A DNA stretch of 64,000 nt from an uncultured Bryobacteraceae bacterium. GTDB taxonomy: Bacteria > Acidobacteriota > Terriglobia > Bryobacterales > Bryobacteraceae. The position numbers and the translations under genes are program-made. The notes under the pieces were generated by a model. That model had not been told where the DNA came from, ran no database searches, and worked only from the letters and a program-made list of their open reading frames with translations. Shown here in pieces: positions 8,251 to 18,600 of the stretch. The DNA lies in contig CALDSU010000006.1 of NCBI GenBank assembly GCA_937924525.1, forward strand, positions 25,350-89,349. The letters run 5' to 3'. How positions within the stretch are numbered: position 1 is the first letter of the stretch; every line of letters begins with the position of its first letter.

Positions 8251-9690
8251 CTACGCCAGCACTTCCATGATGATGCGCCCGCCAATGTCCGTCAGCTTCT
8301 TGTAGCGCCCGGCGTGCAGGTAAGTCAGCCGTTCCTGTTCCAGGCCCAGAAGGCGCAGGAGCGTCGCGTGCACGTCGCGCAGCGGGATCGGGTCTCCGGT
8401 GGCCCGCACGGAGAATTCGTCCGTCTCGCCGAAGGTCGCGCCCGCCCGGACGCCGCCGCCGGCCATCCACACCACCAGGCCGTACTGGTTGTGGTCGCGG
8501 CCGGGTTTGTCGGTGATCAGGTTGTTGTCGAACGGCGTGCGGCCCATTTCGGAGGCCCAGACCACCAGCGTTTCGTCCAGCAGGCCGCGTGCCTTCAGGT
8601 CCTTGACTAGACCGGCGACGGGCTGGTCGACCTCGCGGCAGTGCTTGGGCATGCGGCCCTTGATGTCGCCGTGGTCGTCCCAGCGGTCGCCGCCGGCTCC
8701 GTGCAACGCCATCACGAAGCGAACCCCGCGCTCCACCATGCGGCGCGCCAGCAGGCACTGACGGCCGAACGGCGCCGCCACCGGGTCATCCAGGCCATAC
8801 AGTTTGCGCGTCGCCTCGGACTCCTGGCCGAGATCCACCAGTTCCGGCGCCTTCGCCTGCATCCGGAAAGCCAGTTCGTAGGCCGCGATGCGGGCTTCCA
8901 GTTCCGACGCATTTGTGCGCGCATCGCGGTGGCGATCGTTGAGCCATTTCAGCAGGTCGAGTTCGGCCCGCTGGGCTTCCGGCGTGAGGCGCCGCGGGCG
9001 TTTCAAGTCGACGATCGGCGTGTCGCCGTTGCGGAACAGCGTGCCCTGGTAGGCGGCCGGCAGATATCCGTTGCCCCACACGCCGGCGCCGCCGATGGTG
9101 GCGCCGCGGGGGTCGCCCAACACAATGAACCCGGGCAGGTCCTGGTTCTCGCTGCCCAGCCCGTAGGTGACCCACGCCCCCACCGAGGCGCTGCCGGGGA
9201 ACTGGCTGCCGGTCAGGGTGTGGTAAACCGCCGGTCCGTGGTTGTTGTTATCGACCTTGATGCCGTGAATGAAGGCCAATTCGTCGGCGACCGTAGCTAA
9301 CTGCGGCAGCAGGGTCGACATCCAGCGGCCGGAGGCGCCCACCTGGCGCAGCGGCGCCACCGGAGGGATCACGCGATTCGGCGCTGCGGAAAACGTCGCG
9401 ATCTCGCCCTCGGTTCCCTGCGCCGGGGGCATCTGCCGCCCGGCCATCCGCAGCAGGGCGGGCTTGTGCTCGAACAGGTCCATCTGGCTGACGCCGCCTT
9501 CCATGAACAGGAAGATGCAGCGTTGGGCCTTCACCGGAACGTGCGGCGGCCGCGGATCGAGCGGCCGGTCCACGCGTCCCGCGCGCGCCTCCTGGCCGAG
9601 CAGGTGCGCAGCGGCGAGCCCGCCCAGGCCAAGATACGAACGCGTCAACAGTTCCCGGCGCGTCAAAGGCGGCCGCTTGCTGAAATCCAT
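8251..9690 (-). CDS. DUF1501 domain protein, Tat-exported (first paralogue)
   Basis: The ORF track starts at a TTG at 9729, but the ATG at 9690 has GGAGGAAAGGCG immediately upstream and begins MDFSKRPPLTRRELL, so I use that (479 residues). Residues about 9-35 form a twin-arginine signal (LTRRELLTRSYLGLGG) followed by a hydrophobic stretch. The body shows the DUF1501 (PF07394) pattern: FLFMEGGVSQMDLFEHKP, GSENQDLPGFIVLGDP, VVWASEMGRTPF and a late DVHATLLRLLGL segment. DUF1501 belongs to the alkaline phosphatase/sulfatase-like superfamily, and its reaction is not established. It is the last gene of a three-gene minus-strand operon. Confidence 0.88.
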   Translation of the reverse strand: MDFSKRPPLTRRELLTRSYLGLGGLAAAHLLGQEARAGRVDRPLDPRPPHVPVKAQRCIFLFMEGGVSQMDLFEHKPALLRMAGRQMPPAQGTEGEIATFSAAPNRVIPPVAPLRQVGASGRWMSTLLPQLATVADELAFIHGIKVDNNNHGPAVYHTLTGSQFPGSASVGAWVTYGLGSENQDLPGFIVLGDPRGATIGGAGVWGNGYLPAAYQGTLFRNGDTPIVDLKRPRRLTPEAQRAELDLLKWLNDRHRDARTNASELEARIAAYELAFRMQAKAPELVDLGQESEATRKLYGLDDPVAAPFGRQCLLARRMVERGVRFVMALHGAGGDRWDDHGDIKGRMPKHCREVDQPVAGLVKDLKARGLLDETLVVWASEMGRTPFDNNLITDKPGRDHNQYGLVVWMAGGGVRAGATFGETDEFSVRATGDPIPLRDVHATLLRLLGLEQERLTYLHAGRYKKLTDIGGRIIMEVLA

Positions 9691-9725
9691 CGCCTTTCCT
9701 CCGCGTGGTCTCCATCCCTCATGCT

Positions 9726-11177
9726 TCAACCCGTCAGTTCGCGCAGGACGTGGCCCTTGATGTCGGTGAGGCGGAAATCGCGCCCCTGGAACCTGAACGT
9801 CAGTTTGGTGTGATCCAGGCCCAGCAGGTGCAGGATGGTGGCATGCAGGTCGTGCGTCTCGATCGGCCTATCGAGGGGCGAGAAACCCAGTTCGTCGCTG
9901 GCGCCGATCGCCTGCCCGGCGGGCAGACCGCCTCCTGCCATCCAGAGCGAGAACGAATCGATGTGATGATTCCGGCCGATCTTGCCTTCTTCCCGCGCCT
10001 CGCCCATTGGCGTGCGGCCGAACTCGCCGCCCCAGATCACCAGCGTCCGGTCGAGCAGGCCGCGGCGCTTGAGGTCTTTCACGAGCGCCATCGAGGGCCG
10101 GTCGACTTCCCGGCAAACGTCGTCGAGCGGCTGGGAAAGGTCGGCGTGGTGATCCCAGTCGGTGTGATAAAGCTGCACGAACCGGACGCCGCGCTCCACC
10201 AGCCGGGCGGCCAGCAGGCAGTTATTGGCAAACGAGGCCTGCCCGGCTTCGACGCCGTACATCTCCAGCGTCTCCCGGCTTTCTTTCGAAAAATCGATCA
10301 GTTCCGGACCGCTGGTCTGCATGCGGTAGGCCATCTCGTAGGCGGCGATGCGCGTCGCAATTTCGGAGTCGCCGGTCTCGGCCAGACGCGCCAGGTTGAG
10401 TTCGCGGATGGTTTCGAGCGTCTGCTTTTGCGCACGCTCGGTGACGCCTTGGGGCCGGGAAAGATCCAGAATCGGATCGCCGGTGGAGCGGAAGGGGACT
10501 CCCTGGTAAACCGTCGGCAGGAAACCGCTGGCCCAAAGCGCGGCGCCGCCGCGGGGACCGCGCGGGCCGCTTTGCAGCACCACAAAGCCGGGCAGCTCCT
10601 GCGAGGGGCTGCCGACGCCGTAGGTGATCCACGCGCCCATGCTCGGTCGGCCGAACCGGAAGGAACCGGTGTTGGCGAAGCACTTGGCCGGACCGTGATT
10701 GAAGTTCTCTGTGTTGACGCCGTGGATCACGGTCAGTTCGTCGGCAATGCTCGCCGTGTGCGGCAGCAGTTCGGAAAAGTACAGCCCGTTCTTGCCATAG
10801 CGCTGGAACTTGCGGCGGGTGCCGAGCAGCTTGGGCTTTTCCTTGGAGAACGTGTCCATGAAGGCGAAACGCTTGCCTTTCAGGACCGAATCCGGCGTCG
10901 GCTGCGCGTCCAGTTCCTGGAGCTTAGGCTTGTAGTCAAACAGTTCCAGGTGGCTGGGACCGCCGGCCATGAACAGGTAGATGACATGGTCGATGCGAGG
11001 CGGGAAATGCGGAGGTTTTGGCGCCAGGGGACCGGCCGCCACGGCGGTCTGGGACGCCGACCAAAGCGCCCCATCGGTCAGCAGAGAAGCCAGCGCCACC
11101 CGGCCAAGGCCCATGCCGCAGCGACTGAAGAAGTGACGGCGGGTCTCGCGCTTTAGCGGGTTTTCTTCAAGCATCAC
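9726..11177 (-). CDS. DUF1501 domain protein, Tat-exported (second paralogue)
   Basis: A 483-residue DUF1501 protein with a twin-arginine signal (ETRRHFFSRCGMGLG). Conserved segments parallel the neighbouring paralogue: YLFMAGGPSHLELFDYKP, SQELPGFVVLQSGP, LVIWGGEFGRTPMG and HDLHATILHLLGLDH. The start is GTG at 11177 or more likely ATG at 11174, which has GGGAG upstream. It begins 1-4 bp after the stop of the cytochrome-type gene, so all three are probably translated from one mRNA. In this family the DUF1501 partner and the DUF1549/DUF1553 protein are usually encoded side by side. Having two DUF1501 genes with one partner is less common, judging from memory. Confidence 0.88.
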   Translation of the reverse strand: MMLEENPLKRETRRHFFSRCGMGLGRVALASLLTDGALWSASQTAVAAGPLAPKPPHFPPRIDHVIYLFMAGGPSHLELFDYKPKLQELDAQPTPDSVLKGKRFAFMDTFSKEKPKLLGTRRKFQRYGKNGLYFSELLPHTASIADELTVIHGVNTENFNHGPAKCFANTGSFRFGRPSMGAWITYGVGSPSQELPGFVVLQSGPRGPRGGAALWASGFLPTVYQGVPFRSTGDPILDLSRPQGVTERAQKQTLETIRELNLARLAETGDSEIATRIAAYEMAYRMQTSGPELIDFSKESRETLEMYGVEAGQASFANNCLLAARLVERGVRFVQLYHTDWDHHADLSQPLDDVCREVDRPSMALVKDLKRRGLLDRTLVIWGGEFGRTPMGEAREEGKIGRNHHIDSFSLWMAGGGLPAGQAIGASDELGFSPLDRPIETHDLHATILHLLGLDHTKLTFRFQGRDFRLTDIKGHVLRELTG

Positions 11178-11178
11178 A

Positions 11179-13578
11179 TCACTCCCGGGTCAGAAAGTCG
11201 TCGAGATTCAGCACCACCCTGGCCAGTTGCGTCCACGCGGCGAACCGCGGCAGATCCCGCGCATCGGCGCCCAGTTGGCCGGCGAGTTCCGCCGCGGTTC
11301 CGGGTTCGGTCTGGAAAGCGTCCAGTTGCGCCGCCAGGAACGACTGCAAGCGTTCCTGTTCAACGCTGCTCGGCGGACGGCCGGCGGCCAGCAGGAACGC
11401 GCGCCGCAACCGCGCCCCGTCGTCGGATTCCTCGCGAAGCAGGCGCGCCGCCAGGCCCTGCGCGAATTCGACAAACGCCTCGTCGTTGAGCAACGTCAGC
11501 GCCTGGAGCGGAGTGTTGGAGCGCACGCGGCGCGTGCAGGACTGGGTGGCGTCGGGAGCGTCGAACACGATCAGGCCCGGATGCGGCGCCGAGCGCCAGA
11601 AGAACGTGTAGAGGCCCCGCCGGTAGCGGTCCGCGCCGGTTGCGGTCGGCCACTCGCGCTTCACCTGAGTCACCGACATGGCTCCTTCCGGAATCGGCGG
11701 GTAGACGCTCGGGCCGCCCACCGCGGGCGTCAGCAGGCCGCTGGCCGCCAGCGCCGCGTCGCGCACGATCTCGGCGTCCAGACGGAGGCGGGTCTGCCGG
11801 GCCAGCAGCTTGTTATAGGGATCCACTTCCGCGGCATCGTCGCGAACTTTCGAGGATTGCCGGTACACCGCCGACGTCACGATCAGGCGGTGGATTTCCT
11901 TCATGCTCCAGCGCCGGGCCACCAGTTCGCCCGCCAGCCAGTCGAGCAATTCGGGATGGGTGGGAGCCGCGCCCATGACGCCAAAGTCGTTCTCCGTCTC
12001 CACCAGGCCTTTTCCGAAAAAGTGCTGCCACCAGCGGTTCACCGTCACGCGCGGCGTCAGCGGGTTCGTGGGACTGACCAGCCAGCGCGCCAGGTCCAGG
12101 CGCGTGCCGCCTCCGGTTTCGATGGGCGGCAGCACCGCGAACCCGCCCGGCTTTACCGCGATTCCTTTGCGGAGGAAGTCCCCGCCCAGATGGATGTAGT
12201 TCTCCCGCGGCGTCGCGCGGTCGCGCATCACCAGCGCAACGGTCACCTTCGGCTCGCTGCGGCGCAGCGCGCGGAGATTCTTCACGCGCTCTTGCAGGCC
12301 CGGATCTTTCCCGGGTTCGGCCAGGTCTCCGCGGCGCGCCAGCGCCCGGACATACTGCACCAATTCCCGGCTCAGCGCGCGGAACTGCGCCCGGAAGGCC
12401 TCGCGCCGGACGGCCTCCTCCGGCGTGGGGATCTCCATCGTCGGCCGCCAATAGTCGGGCCGGTCGTCTTCGTGATCGATTTCGTCCGCCTGGTTGTAAA
12501 AGGCGAACATCTGGTAGAACTCTTTCTGCGTAATCGGGTCGTACTTATGATCGTGGCAGCGCGCGCAGCCCACGGTCAGGCCGAGAAAGACCGCGCCCGT
12601 GGTCGCGACGCGATCCGCCACCGCCTCCACGCGGTACTGTTCCCAGTCGATGCCCCCCTCGAAATTGCTGGGGGTGTTGCGGTGGAACCCCGTGGCGATC
12701 AGTTGCTCCTCGGTAGGATTCGGCAGCAGGTCGCCGGCGATCTGCTCGATGACGAACTGGTCGAACGGCATGTCGCGGTTGATGGCGCGAATCACCCAGT
12801 CGCGATACCGCCACATGGTGCGCGGGCTGTCAATGGTGTACCCGTCGGAGTCGGCGTAACGCGCCAGGTCGAGCCAGTGGCGGCCCCAGCGCTCGCCGTA
12901 ATGCGGCGAGGTCAGCAAACGTTCCACCAGCCGCTCGTAGGCGTCCGGCCGCGAGTCGGCGAGAAAGGCGGCGATCTCCTCCGGCGCCGGGGGAAGGCCG
13001 GTCAGATCGAGGCTGACCCGTCGCAGCAAGGTCAGCCGGTCCGCTTCGGGCGACGGCGGGAGCCGTTCCTTCTCGAGACGGGCCAGGATGAACCGGTCGA
13101 TCGGCGTGCGGACCCAGGCGGCATTCGCCACCGCGGGGGGCGCGTCGCGCTTCACCGGTTGAAAGGCCCAGTGCGTGGTCCCGGGCTTCTTCTTTGCCAA
13201 AGGCGCGGCGGACCAGGGGAGGCCCATGCCCACCCACTTCTTCAACGCCTCGACCTGCTCCGGTTTGAGCGGCCCCGCCGGCGGCATTTTCAGATCGCCG
13301 CTACGCAGGACGGCTTGAATCAGCAGGCTGTCTTCCGGCTGGCCCGGAATCGCGCCCGCGCCCCGGTTGCCGCCTTCGAGCAGCGCTTCGCGGGAGTCCA
13401 TCGCCAGACCGCTGGAGCGGTTGCCTGGGTTGTGGCAGCCCAGGCACTGCGCGCGCAGCAGCGGGCGGATGGTGGATTCGAAAAACGCCACGCCGCCGGG
13501 GTCTGCGGGCTGCGCCCACGCCGCCGCGGCGGCCAGCAGGAGCAAAGGTAGAAAGTTCCTCAGGGTGCTCGCGCGCAC
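11179..13578 (-). CDS. Planctomycete-type cytochrome c / DUF1549 / DUF1553 protein
   Basis: A 799-residue secreted protein with a clear signal peptide (hydrophobic run then AAAWAQP, about residues 1-23). A PSCyt1 heme-binding segment follows with CLGCH at 45-49 and the typical PGQPEDSLLIQAV and LKMPP motifs. DUF1549 covers about 150-360 and contains a second CxxCH (CARCHDHKYDP). DUF1553 covers about 510-780 (RVTVNRWWQHFFGKGL, RRGLYTFFWRS, LTLLNDEAFVE). Such proteins are abundant in Planctomycetes, Verrucomicrobia and Acidobacteria and are thought to act outside the inner membrane on polymers; the chemistry is unproven. It is first in an operon with two DUF1501 genes. Confidence 0.92.
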   Translation of the reverse strand: MRASTLRNFLPLLLLAAAAAWAQPADPGGVAFFESTIRPLLRAQCLGCHNPGNRSSGLAMDSREALLEGGNRGAGAIPGQPEDSLLIQAVLRSGDLKMPPAGPLKPEQVEALKKWVGMGLPWSAAPLAKKKPGTTHWAFQPVKRDAPPAVANAAWVRTPIDRFILARLEKERLPPSPEADRLTLLRRVSLDLTGLPPAPEEIAAFLADSRPDAYERLVERLLTSPHYGERWGRHWLDLARYADSDGYTIDSPRTMWRYRDWVIRAINRDMPFDQFVIEQIAGDLLPNPTEEQLIATGFHRNTPSNFEGGIDWEQYRVEAVADRVATTGAVFLGLTVGCARCHDHKYDPITQKEFYQMFAFYNQADEIDHEDDRPDYWRPTMEIPTPEEAVRREAFRAQFRALSRELVQYVRALARRGDLAEPGKDPGLQERVKNLRALRRSEPKVTVALVMRDRATPRENYIHLGGDFLRKGIAVKPGGFAVLPPIETGGGTRLDLARWLVSPTNPLTPRVTVNRWWQHFFGKGLVETENDFGVMGAAPTHPELLDWLAGELVARRWSMKEIHRLIVTSAVYRQSSKVRDDAAEVDPYNKLLARQTRLRLDAEIVRDAALAASGLLTPAVGGPSVYPPIPEGAMSVTQVKREWPTATGADRYRRGLYTFFWRSAPHPGLIVFDAPDATQSCTRRVRSNTPLQALTLLNDEAFVEFAQGLAARLLREESDDGARLRRAFLLAAGRPPSSVEQERLQSFLAAQLDAFQTEPGTAAELAGQLGADARDLPRFAAWTQLARVVLNLDDFLTRE

Positions 13579-13694
13579 TCTAGCTGCCTCCCGGAAGTCT
13601 TCTTAGTCTAGTAAATCGCTGGGGTTGGGCGCAAATCCAGGGTGCACCGCCGGCAGGCGGCTGAGAGTTTTGTTTCCCTCTTCGCACTACCACT

Positions 13695-15548
13695 GTGTGG
13701 GCCTGGGACCTGTCCGTTCTGACGCGTCTGCTCGATCCGTGGCTTGACCGCGCGATGTTGCCGCTGGTCTGCTGGGCGCTGCTGAATACGCTGGACGACC
13801 TGGTCATCGACTTGGCTTGGTGGTGGGGTTGGATCCGGGAGCGGCTCTTGCGCTGGCCGAAGGTTCCGTATCCGTTCGAGGCCGCGCTGGATCGGGCGCC
13901 CGTGCGGCGCATTGCGATCTTCGTGCCGCTGTGGCAGGAGCACGCCATTATTCAGGGCATGATCGAACACAACATCGCCGCCCTGCGCTATCCGGACTAC
14001 GAGTTCTTCATCGGCGCCTACCCGAACGACCCGGCGACGGTGCGCGCCATCCGAAAACTGGAGGCGCGGTTCGCGAACGTGCACCTCGCCTTGTGTCCCC
14101 ACGGCGGACCAACCTCGAAAGCTGACAACCTGAACGCGATTTACGCGGCCATGGTGGAATTCGAACGCACGCGCGGGCAGCGGCGTTTTGACTTGGTGGT
14201 GACCCATGACGCGGAGGACCTGATGCACCCCGAGTCCCTGCGCTGGGTGAACTATTATGCGCAGTTCTGCGACATGGTGCAGATTCCGGTCCTGCCGCTG
14301 CCCACCCCGCCCTGGCATTTCACCCATGGCGTCTACTGCGACGAGTTCGCCGAGTTTCAGAGCAAGGAGTTGCCGGCGCGTCAACTGTTGGGCGGGTTTC
14401 TGCCTTCATGCGGGGTCGGCACGGCTTTTTCCCGTGACATCATTGAACGCTCCCGCCGGCTCGGGAGGCCCTTCTTTGATCCATGCTGCCTGACGGAGGA
14501 TTACGAGAACGGCTTCCGCGTGCGGCGTCTGGGCGGCCGCCAGGTGTTCGTGCCCATCCGCCACCTGCACGGCGCGCCCGTAGCGACCCGGGAATACTTT
14601 CCGCGGCGATTCCGGCAGGCCGTCCGGCAGCGCACGCGGTGGATGACGGGCATCGCGCTGCAATCCTGGGAACTACACGGTTGGAACGATACCCTGTCGC
14701 AGGCGTACTGGTTCTGGCGCGACCGGAAAGGTCTGCTGGCCAGCCTGGCGGGGCCCTTCACCACCGTGCTGTTCGGGCGGGCCATTTACCGGTGGTGCTG
14801 CGTAGCCGGGGGGCCGCTGTGGGATTCCTCCGGGCCGGCGGGATGGATGGCCGGGGCGTTCGCCTTCTCCCTGGGCGTACAACTGGTCCACGTGGCGATG
14901 CGCATCGGTTTTGTGGCGCGCATCTACGGGCTAGGGTTCGCCCTGCTGGCGCCTCTGCGGCTTCCGTTCGGCACGCTCATCAACTTTTTGGCCGCTGTCT
15001 CGGCGGTGGCGCGCTACGCGGCGGCGCGGGTGCGCGGCCGGCAGTTGCAGTGGCTCAAGACCGAGCATTCCTATCCCGGGCGGGCGGCGCTGGCGGCACA
15101 CAAACGCAGGCTGGGGGAAATCCTCATCGAGTGGGGTTACCTGACCGCGCGGGAACTGGAAGCCGCGCTGACTTCGCGCCCGTACCATCGGCGGCTGGGC
15201 GAGCATCTGCTCACGCTCGGTTACGTGACGGAAGCACAGCTGTACCGTGCGCTCAGCCACCAGCAGGGAATTCCGCTCGAACAAGTGCCGCGGCGGGCGG
15301 TGTCCCGCCACGCCACCCGCGCCCTCCCCGTGGAGGTGGCGCGACGCTGGCAGGTGGTGCCCTTCCAGATTGAAGAAGGACACCTGTGCCTGGCCGGTCC
15401 CGAGCCCCCTGCGGACGCGATGCGCGCGGAACTGGCCAGGTACACTTCCCTGGGCCTGCGCTTTCATTGGGTGACGCCCAGCGCCTACGAAGAACTGCGG
15501 CGGGAGTTTCTGCCCAGCGCCGCAGCGGAGGAGGCGGGGGTCCGGTAA
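13695..15548 (+). CDS. NfrB-like family 2 glycosyltransferase with C-terminal MshEN (c-di-GMP-type) module
   Basis: A 617-residue inner-membrane protein. An N-terminal hydrophobic segment ends in LDDLVIDLAWWW, similar to NfrB. The glycosyltransferase family 2 domain has a DAED acidic motif (Asp172), TED (Asp269) and QRTRW (Gln312), the hallmarks of processive synthases. Membrane helices follow (about 345-450). The C-terminus has two MshEN half-motifs, RLGEILIEWGYLTARELEAAL (from residue 472) and RLGEHLLTLGYVTEAQLYRAL (from residue 500), matching the RLGxxL consensus that binds c-di-GMP. In E. coli NfrB the same arrangement makes an exopolysaccharide in response to c-di-GMP. No NfrA-like gene is nearby. 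The GTG start lacks a clear ribosome binding site and could be shifted. Confidence 0.87.
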   Translation: MWAWDLSVLTRLLDPWLDRAMLPLVCWALLNTLDDLVIDLAWWWGWIRERLLRWPKVPYPFEAALDRAPVRRIAIFVPLWQEHAIIQGMIEHNIAALRYPDYEFFIGAYPNDPATVRAIRKLEARFANVHLALCPHGGPTSKADNLNAIYAAMVEFERTRGQRRFDLVVTHDAEDLMHPESLRWVNYYAQFCDMVQIPVLPLPTPPWHFTHGVYCDEFAEFQSKELPARQLLGGFLPSCGVGTAFSRDIIERSRRLGRPFFDPCCLTEDYENGFRVRRLGGRQVFVPIRHLHGAPVATREYFPRRFRQAVRQRTRWMTGIALQSWELHGWNDTLSQAYWFWRDRKGLLASLAGPFTTVLFGRAIYRWCCVAGGPLWDSSGPAGWMAGAFAFSLGVQLVHVAMRIGFVARIYGLGFALLAPLRLPFGTLINFLAAVSAVARYAAARVRGRQLQWLKTEHSYPGRAALAAHKRRLGEILIEWGYLTARELEAALTSRPYHRRLGEHLLTLGYVTEAQLYRALSHQQGIPLEQVPRRAVSRHATRALPVEVARRWQVVPFQIEEGHLCLAGPEPPADAMRAELARYTSLGLRFHWVTPSAYEELRREFLPSAAAEEAGVR

Positions 15549-15613
15549 GCGCTGCCGCTTCCAGGCGAGAGCGGTGGTGCGCCCTGCGGGCGCTGCGTCC
15601 GTCCTGCCCCGGC

Positions 15614-18600
15614 TCAGAACCGGTAGAACAGCCCTACCTGCATTTGCCGCTCGCTGTCGCCCACCGTACTCATAAAGTAGCCGAAGATCACGGAATTGAT
15701 GTCCTGGTTCCGGGCGACGAACGCGGGCGAGTTGAAGACGTTGCGCGCTTCGAAGCGGAACTCGAGCGCGTGGGATTCAAACAGCCGGGTGGACTTGATC
15801 AGGGAAGCGTCGGCGGTAGCGATCCACGGTCCGTTGAAACGGCGCTGCTGGAGCGAGCCGACCGAGCCCGGTTCGGGGTTGAAGAACACCTGGGAGGCGA
15901 ACGGGCGCTCGCCGGGGTCCACCGCGCCGCGGCCGAACAGATTGGTGACGGACGCGGCGATCATCGTGGGCCCGAACCCGGTCTTGTGGAACCGGACGAC
16001 GTCCTTGAGTTGCGCCGCGTTCCGCAGGGTAACCGCCTGGTTGGTTTGGGCGCGGTTGACGAAGCCGGTGTAGGCGCCGGAAACCGTCATGGTTCCCCGT
16101 CCCGAGTAGATGGAGAACGGCGTGCCGGAGTTGGCGATGACCATGCCGCTCAGGCCCCAGCCTTCCCAAAACCGGCGGCCCAGGCGCGAGCGCCCGCGGG
16201 CCCAGCGGCCAAAGGGCAGTTCATAAAGGAAGTTGCCCTTGAGCACATGAGTCAGATCGAAGACCGCGCGGGCGCGTTCAATGGCGGGGTTGCCGGCATC
16301 GGCATAGGCTTCGAAGCGCGTGGCGCCCCAGTTGCGCGAATCGGTCAGCACCTTGCTGAACGCGTAGTTGGCCTGAAATTGCAGGCCGCGGCGGAGCCGC
16401 CGCTGGACCTCGGCCTGCAACCCGTGAAACGAAGTGTGGGAGCGGTTGGCGAGCAGGAAAGCGCCCCCCAGCGCCAGCGGATTCCGGTAAAGCGAGTTGG
16501 GCGGGAACCCGGCTACTTCGTACAGAGCGCCCAACTCGGCGGCTTCGCCGCGGCGGATGATCTCCCGCACGATCGGCGCCGTCAGGGCTCCTCCGCCCGG
16601 CAGGCGCGAGAGGTAAGGCAGGTTCTGGCTGCCGGCAATGGCCGGGTGGTAGCGCGGGTCGAAGACCCCCAGCGCATCCTGCGCCAGACGGCCGTTCTGG
16701 AGCGCGCGGCGGAAATCGTCGAGGAACCCGTCCTGCTGGAGGTTGATCTGGTTGTAGTCGACGGCGCGGAATCCCTTCAGCGCATGGCTGCCCACGTAGC
16801 GGACCTCCAGCAACATGCCCCGGACATCGCGCTGGATGCCCAGGTTCCACTGCTGCACGTACGGCGTGCGCAAGCCGGGATCGATCAGCGCCACGCCGGT
16901 GCCCACATCGTCGCCCACCGCGTCGCGGAGCCGCAGCGGGGCGCTGAACCTCGGCGCGGCGGGCGTCAAATTCTCATTCAGGAAGCGGACCTCATCGAAA
17001 AACGAGCGGGTAAGCGTGAGAAAGAGCCCGGGATTGAATTCCTGGGTGGCCGACGTGGCGCGAATGTGCTCGTCGTTGACGTAGTAGATGCCGTAGCCGG
17101 CCCGGAGCACCGTGCGGCGATTCCCCTTGAAGTCCCAGGCCAAGCCAAGCTGGGGCGCGAAGTTGTTCCGGTCCCGCGGGTACCAGGGCCGCCCGGCGGA
17201 GTTGCCGGAAAAGTCGAAACGGATGTCACTCCCCAGCGTCGCGACGGCGTCGCCGTTCACCAGTTGCGGGGCGAAGGCGAGACTGTCGCGCTCGGTCACC
17301 ACGCCGAACCAGTCGTAGCGCAAACCGGCGGTGACCGTCAGGCGCGGATGAGCACGCCAGGTGTCGAACACGTAGCCGGACCATTGGGGAAAGCTCAGCC
17401 GGCGCTCGTAGGGCGCACCGCTCGTGTAGCCGGAAGTGCGCGAGGTCGGATAGAACGAGGCGCTCGTGAAGCTGACCACCCCTGCCAGCGTGGTCGCCCA
17501 GGCATTGGCGCTGGCGACAGTGAACGCGTCCGCTCCGGGCAGCAGTTCGGCGGGAATGGCCCCGGCGGTAAAACCGAGCGAATAGGTAGGCAGCGTGAAC
17601 TGGTGATCGGAATAATTGGCCACCAGGCGCTGATACTGAAAACCGAACTGGAGCGAGTGCCGCCCCCGCATCCAACTGGCGTGATCCTGGAGCGAATACG
17701 CCTGGTCGCGGCGCGTTTCACCCAAAAAGGGGTTCACGGGGTTTGTAAAGAGCGGGGGAGCCGACGACAAGGGCAGCGTCGGCAGGTTGATCAGGCGGGA
17801 TCCCACGGGCTCGTTGGGACGGAGGTGGATGCGGAGCAGGTGCGCGCCGCCGCGCACTTCATTGGTGAACTGGGGGGTGGGATTCCAGCGCCACGCCGCC
17901 GATCCGAAGATGCGCCGGTCACCGCTGAACACCGGGATGTTCGCATAGCCCTCGGTATAGAAAAGCGGTTCGTCGCGCTCGTCGCGCGCGTAGTTGAAGC
18001 TGGCGGTGACGGCGTGGGTCGCGTTCAGGATCCAGTCGGGCTTGAGCAGCACGCTGTTGCGGTCGAGGTTGCGGCGGAGGGGAAACGAATAGCCGCCGGT
18101 GTTCAGCGGGATGCCAAAGAGCGAGTCGCCGCGCAGGTTGAGGTCGTTGATCCGGTCGGCGGGGGGCAAGGCGTTGAGCATCGCTTGCACGTCCGGGTGA
18201 ATGGGCGCTCCGGTCGCGCGGGGCAGGTCGAGTTGGCGGACGTTGCCGGCGTTGTCGAGGTAGCGGAAGAGTCCCTGGCGGATGGTGGCGGTGGGCAGCA
18301 CGCGCGTAACCTGGTTCCGCTGCCGCCGCCGGACCCCTTCGAAGGTGCCGTACAGCAGGAAACGGTCCTTCCGCACCGGTCCCTGCAACGCGGCGCCGAA
18401 CTGATTCTGGACGAAGGCGGGCTGTTCGAGCCCCCGGGAATTATCAAGCCAGTTGTTGGCCACCAGGGCTTTGTTGCGGTGATACCAGTACAGCGCCCCG
18501 TGGACCCGGTTGGTCCCGGAGGGCGTGACCAACACCACCTGCGAAGCGCCCATGGGCTGGGCCGCCGACGCGTTGGAGGTCAGCACCGTGAACTCCGAGA

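Noticed and set aside
9705-11156. 483-residue plus-strand ORF
   Set aside because: Antisense shadow of the second DUF1501 gene.
11227-13551. 774-residue plus-strand ORF
   Set aside because: Shadow of the DUF1549/DUF1553 gene; Arg/Gly/Gln-rich with no family features.
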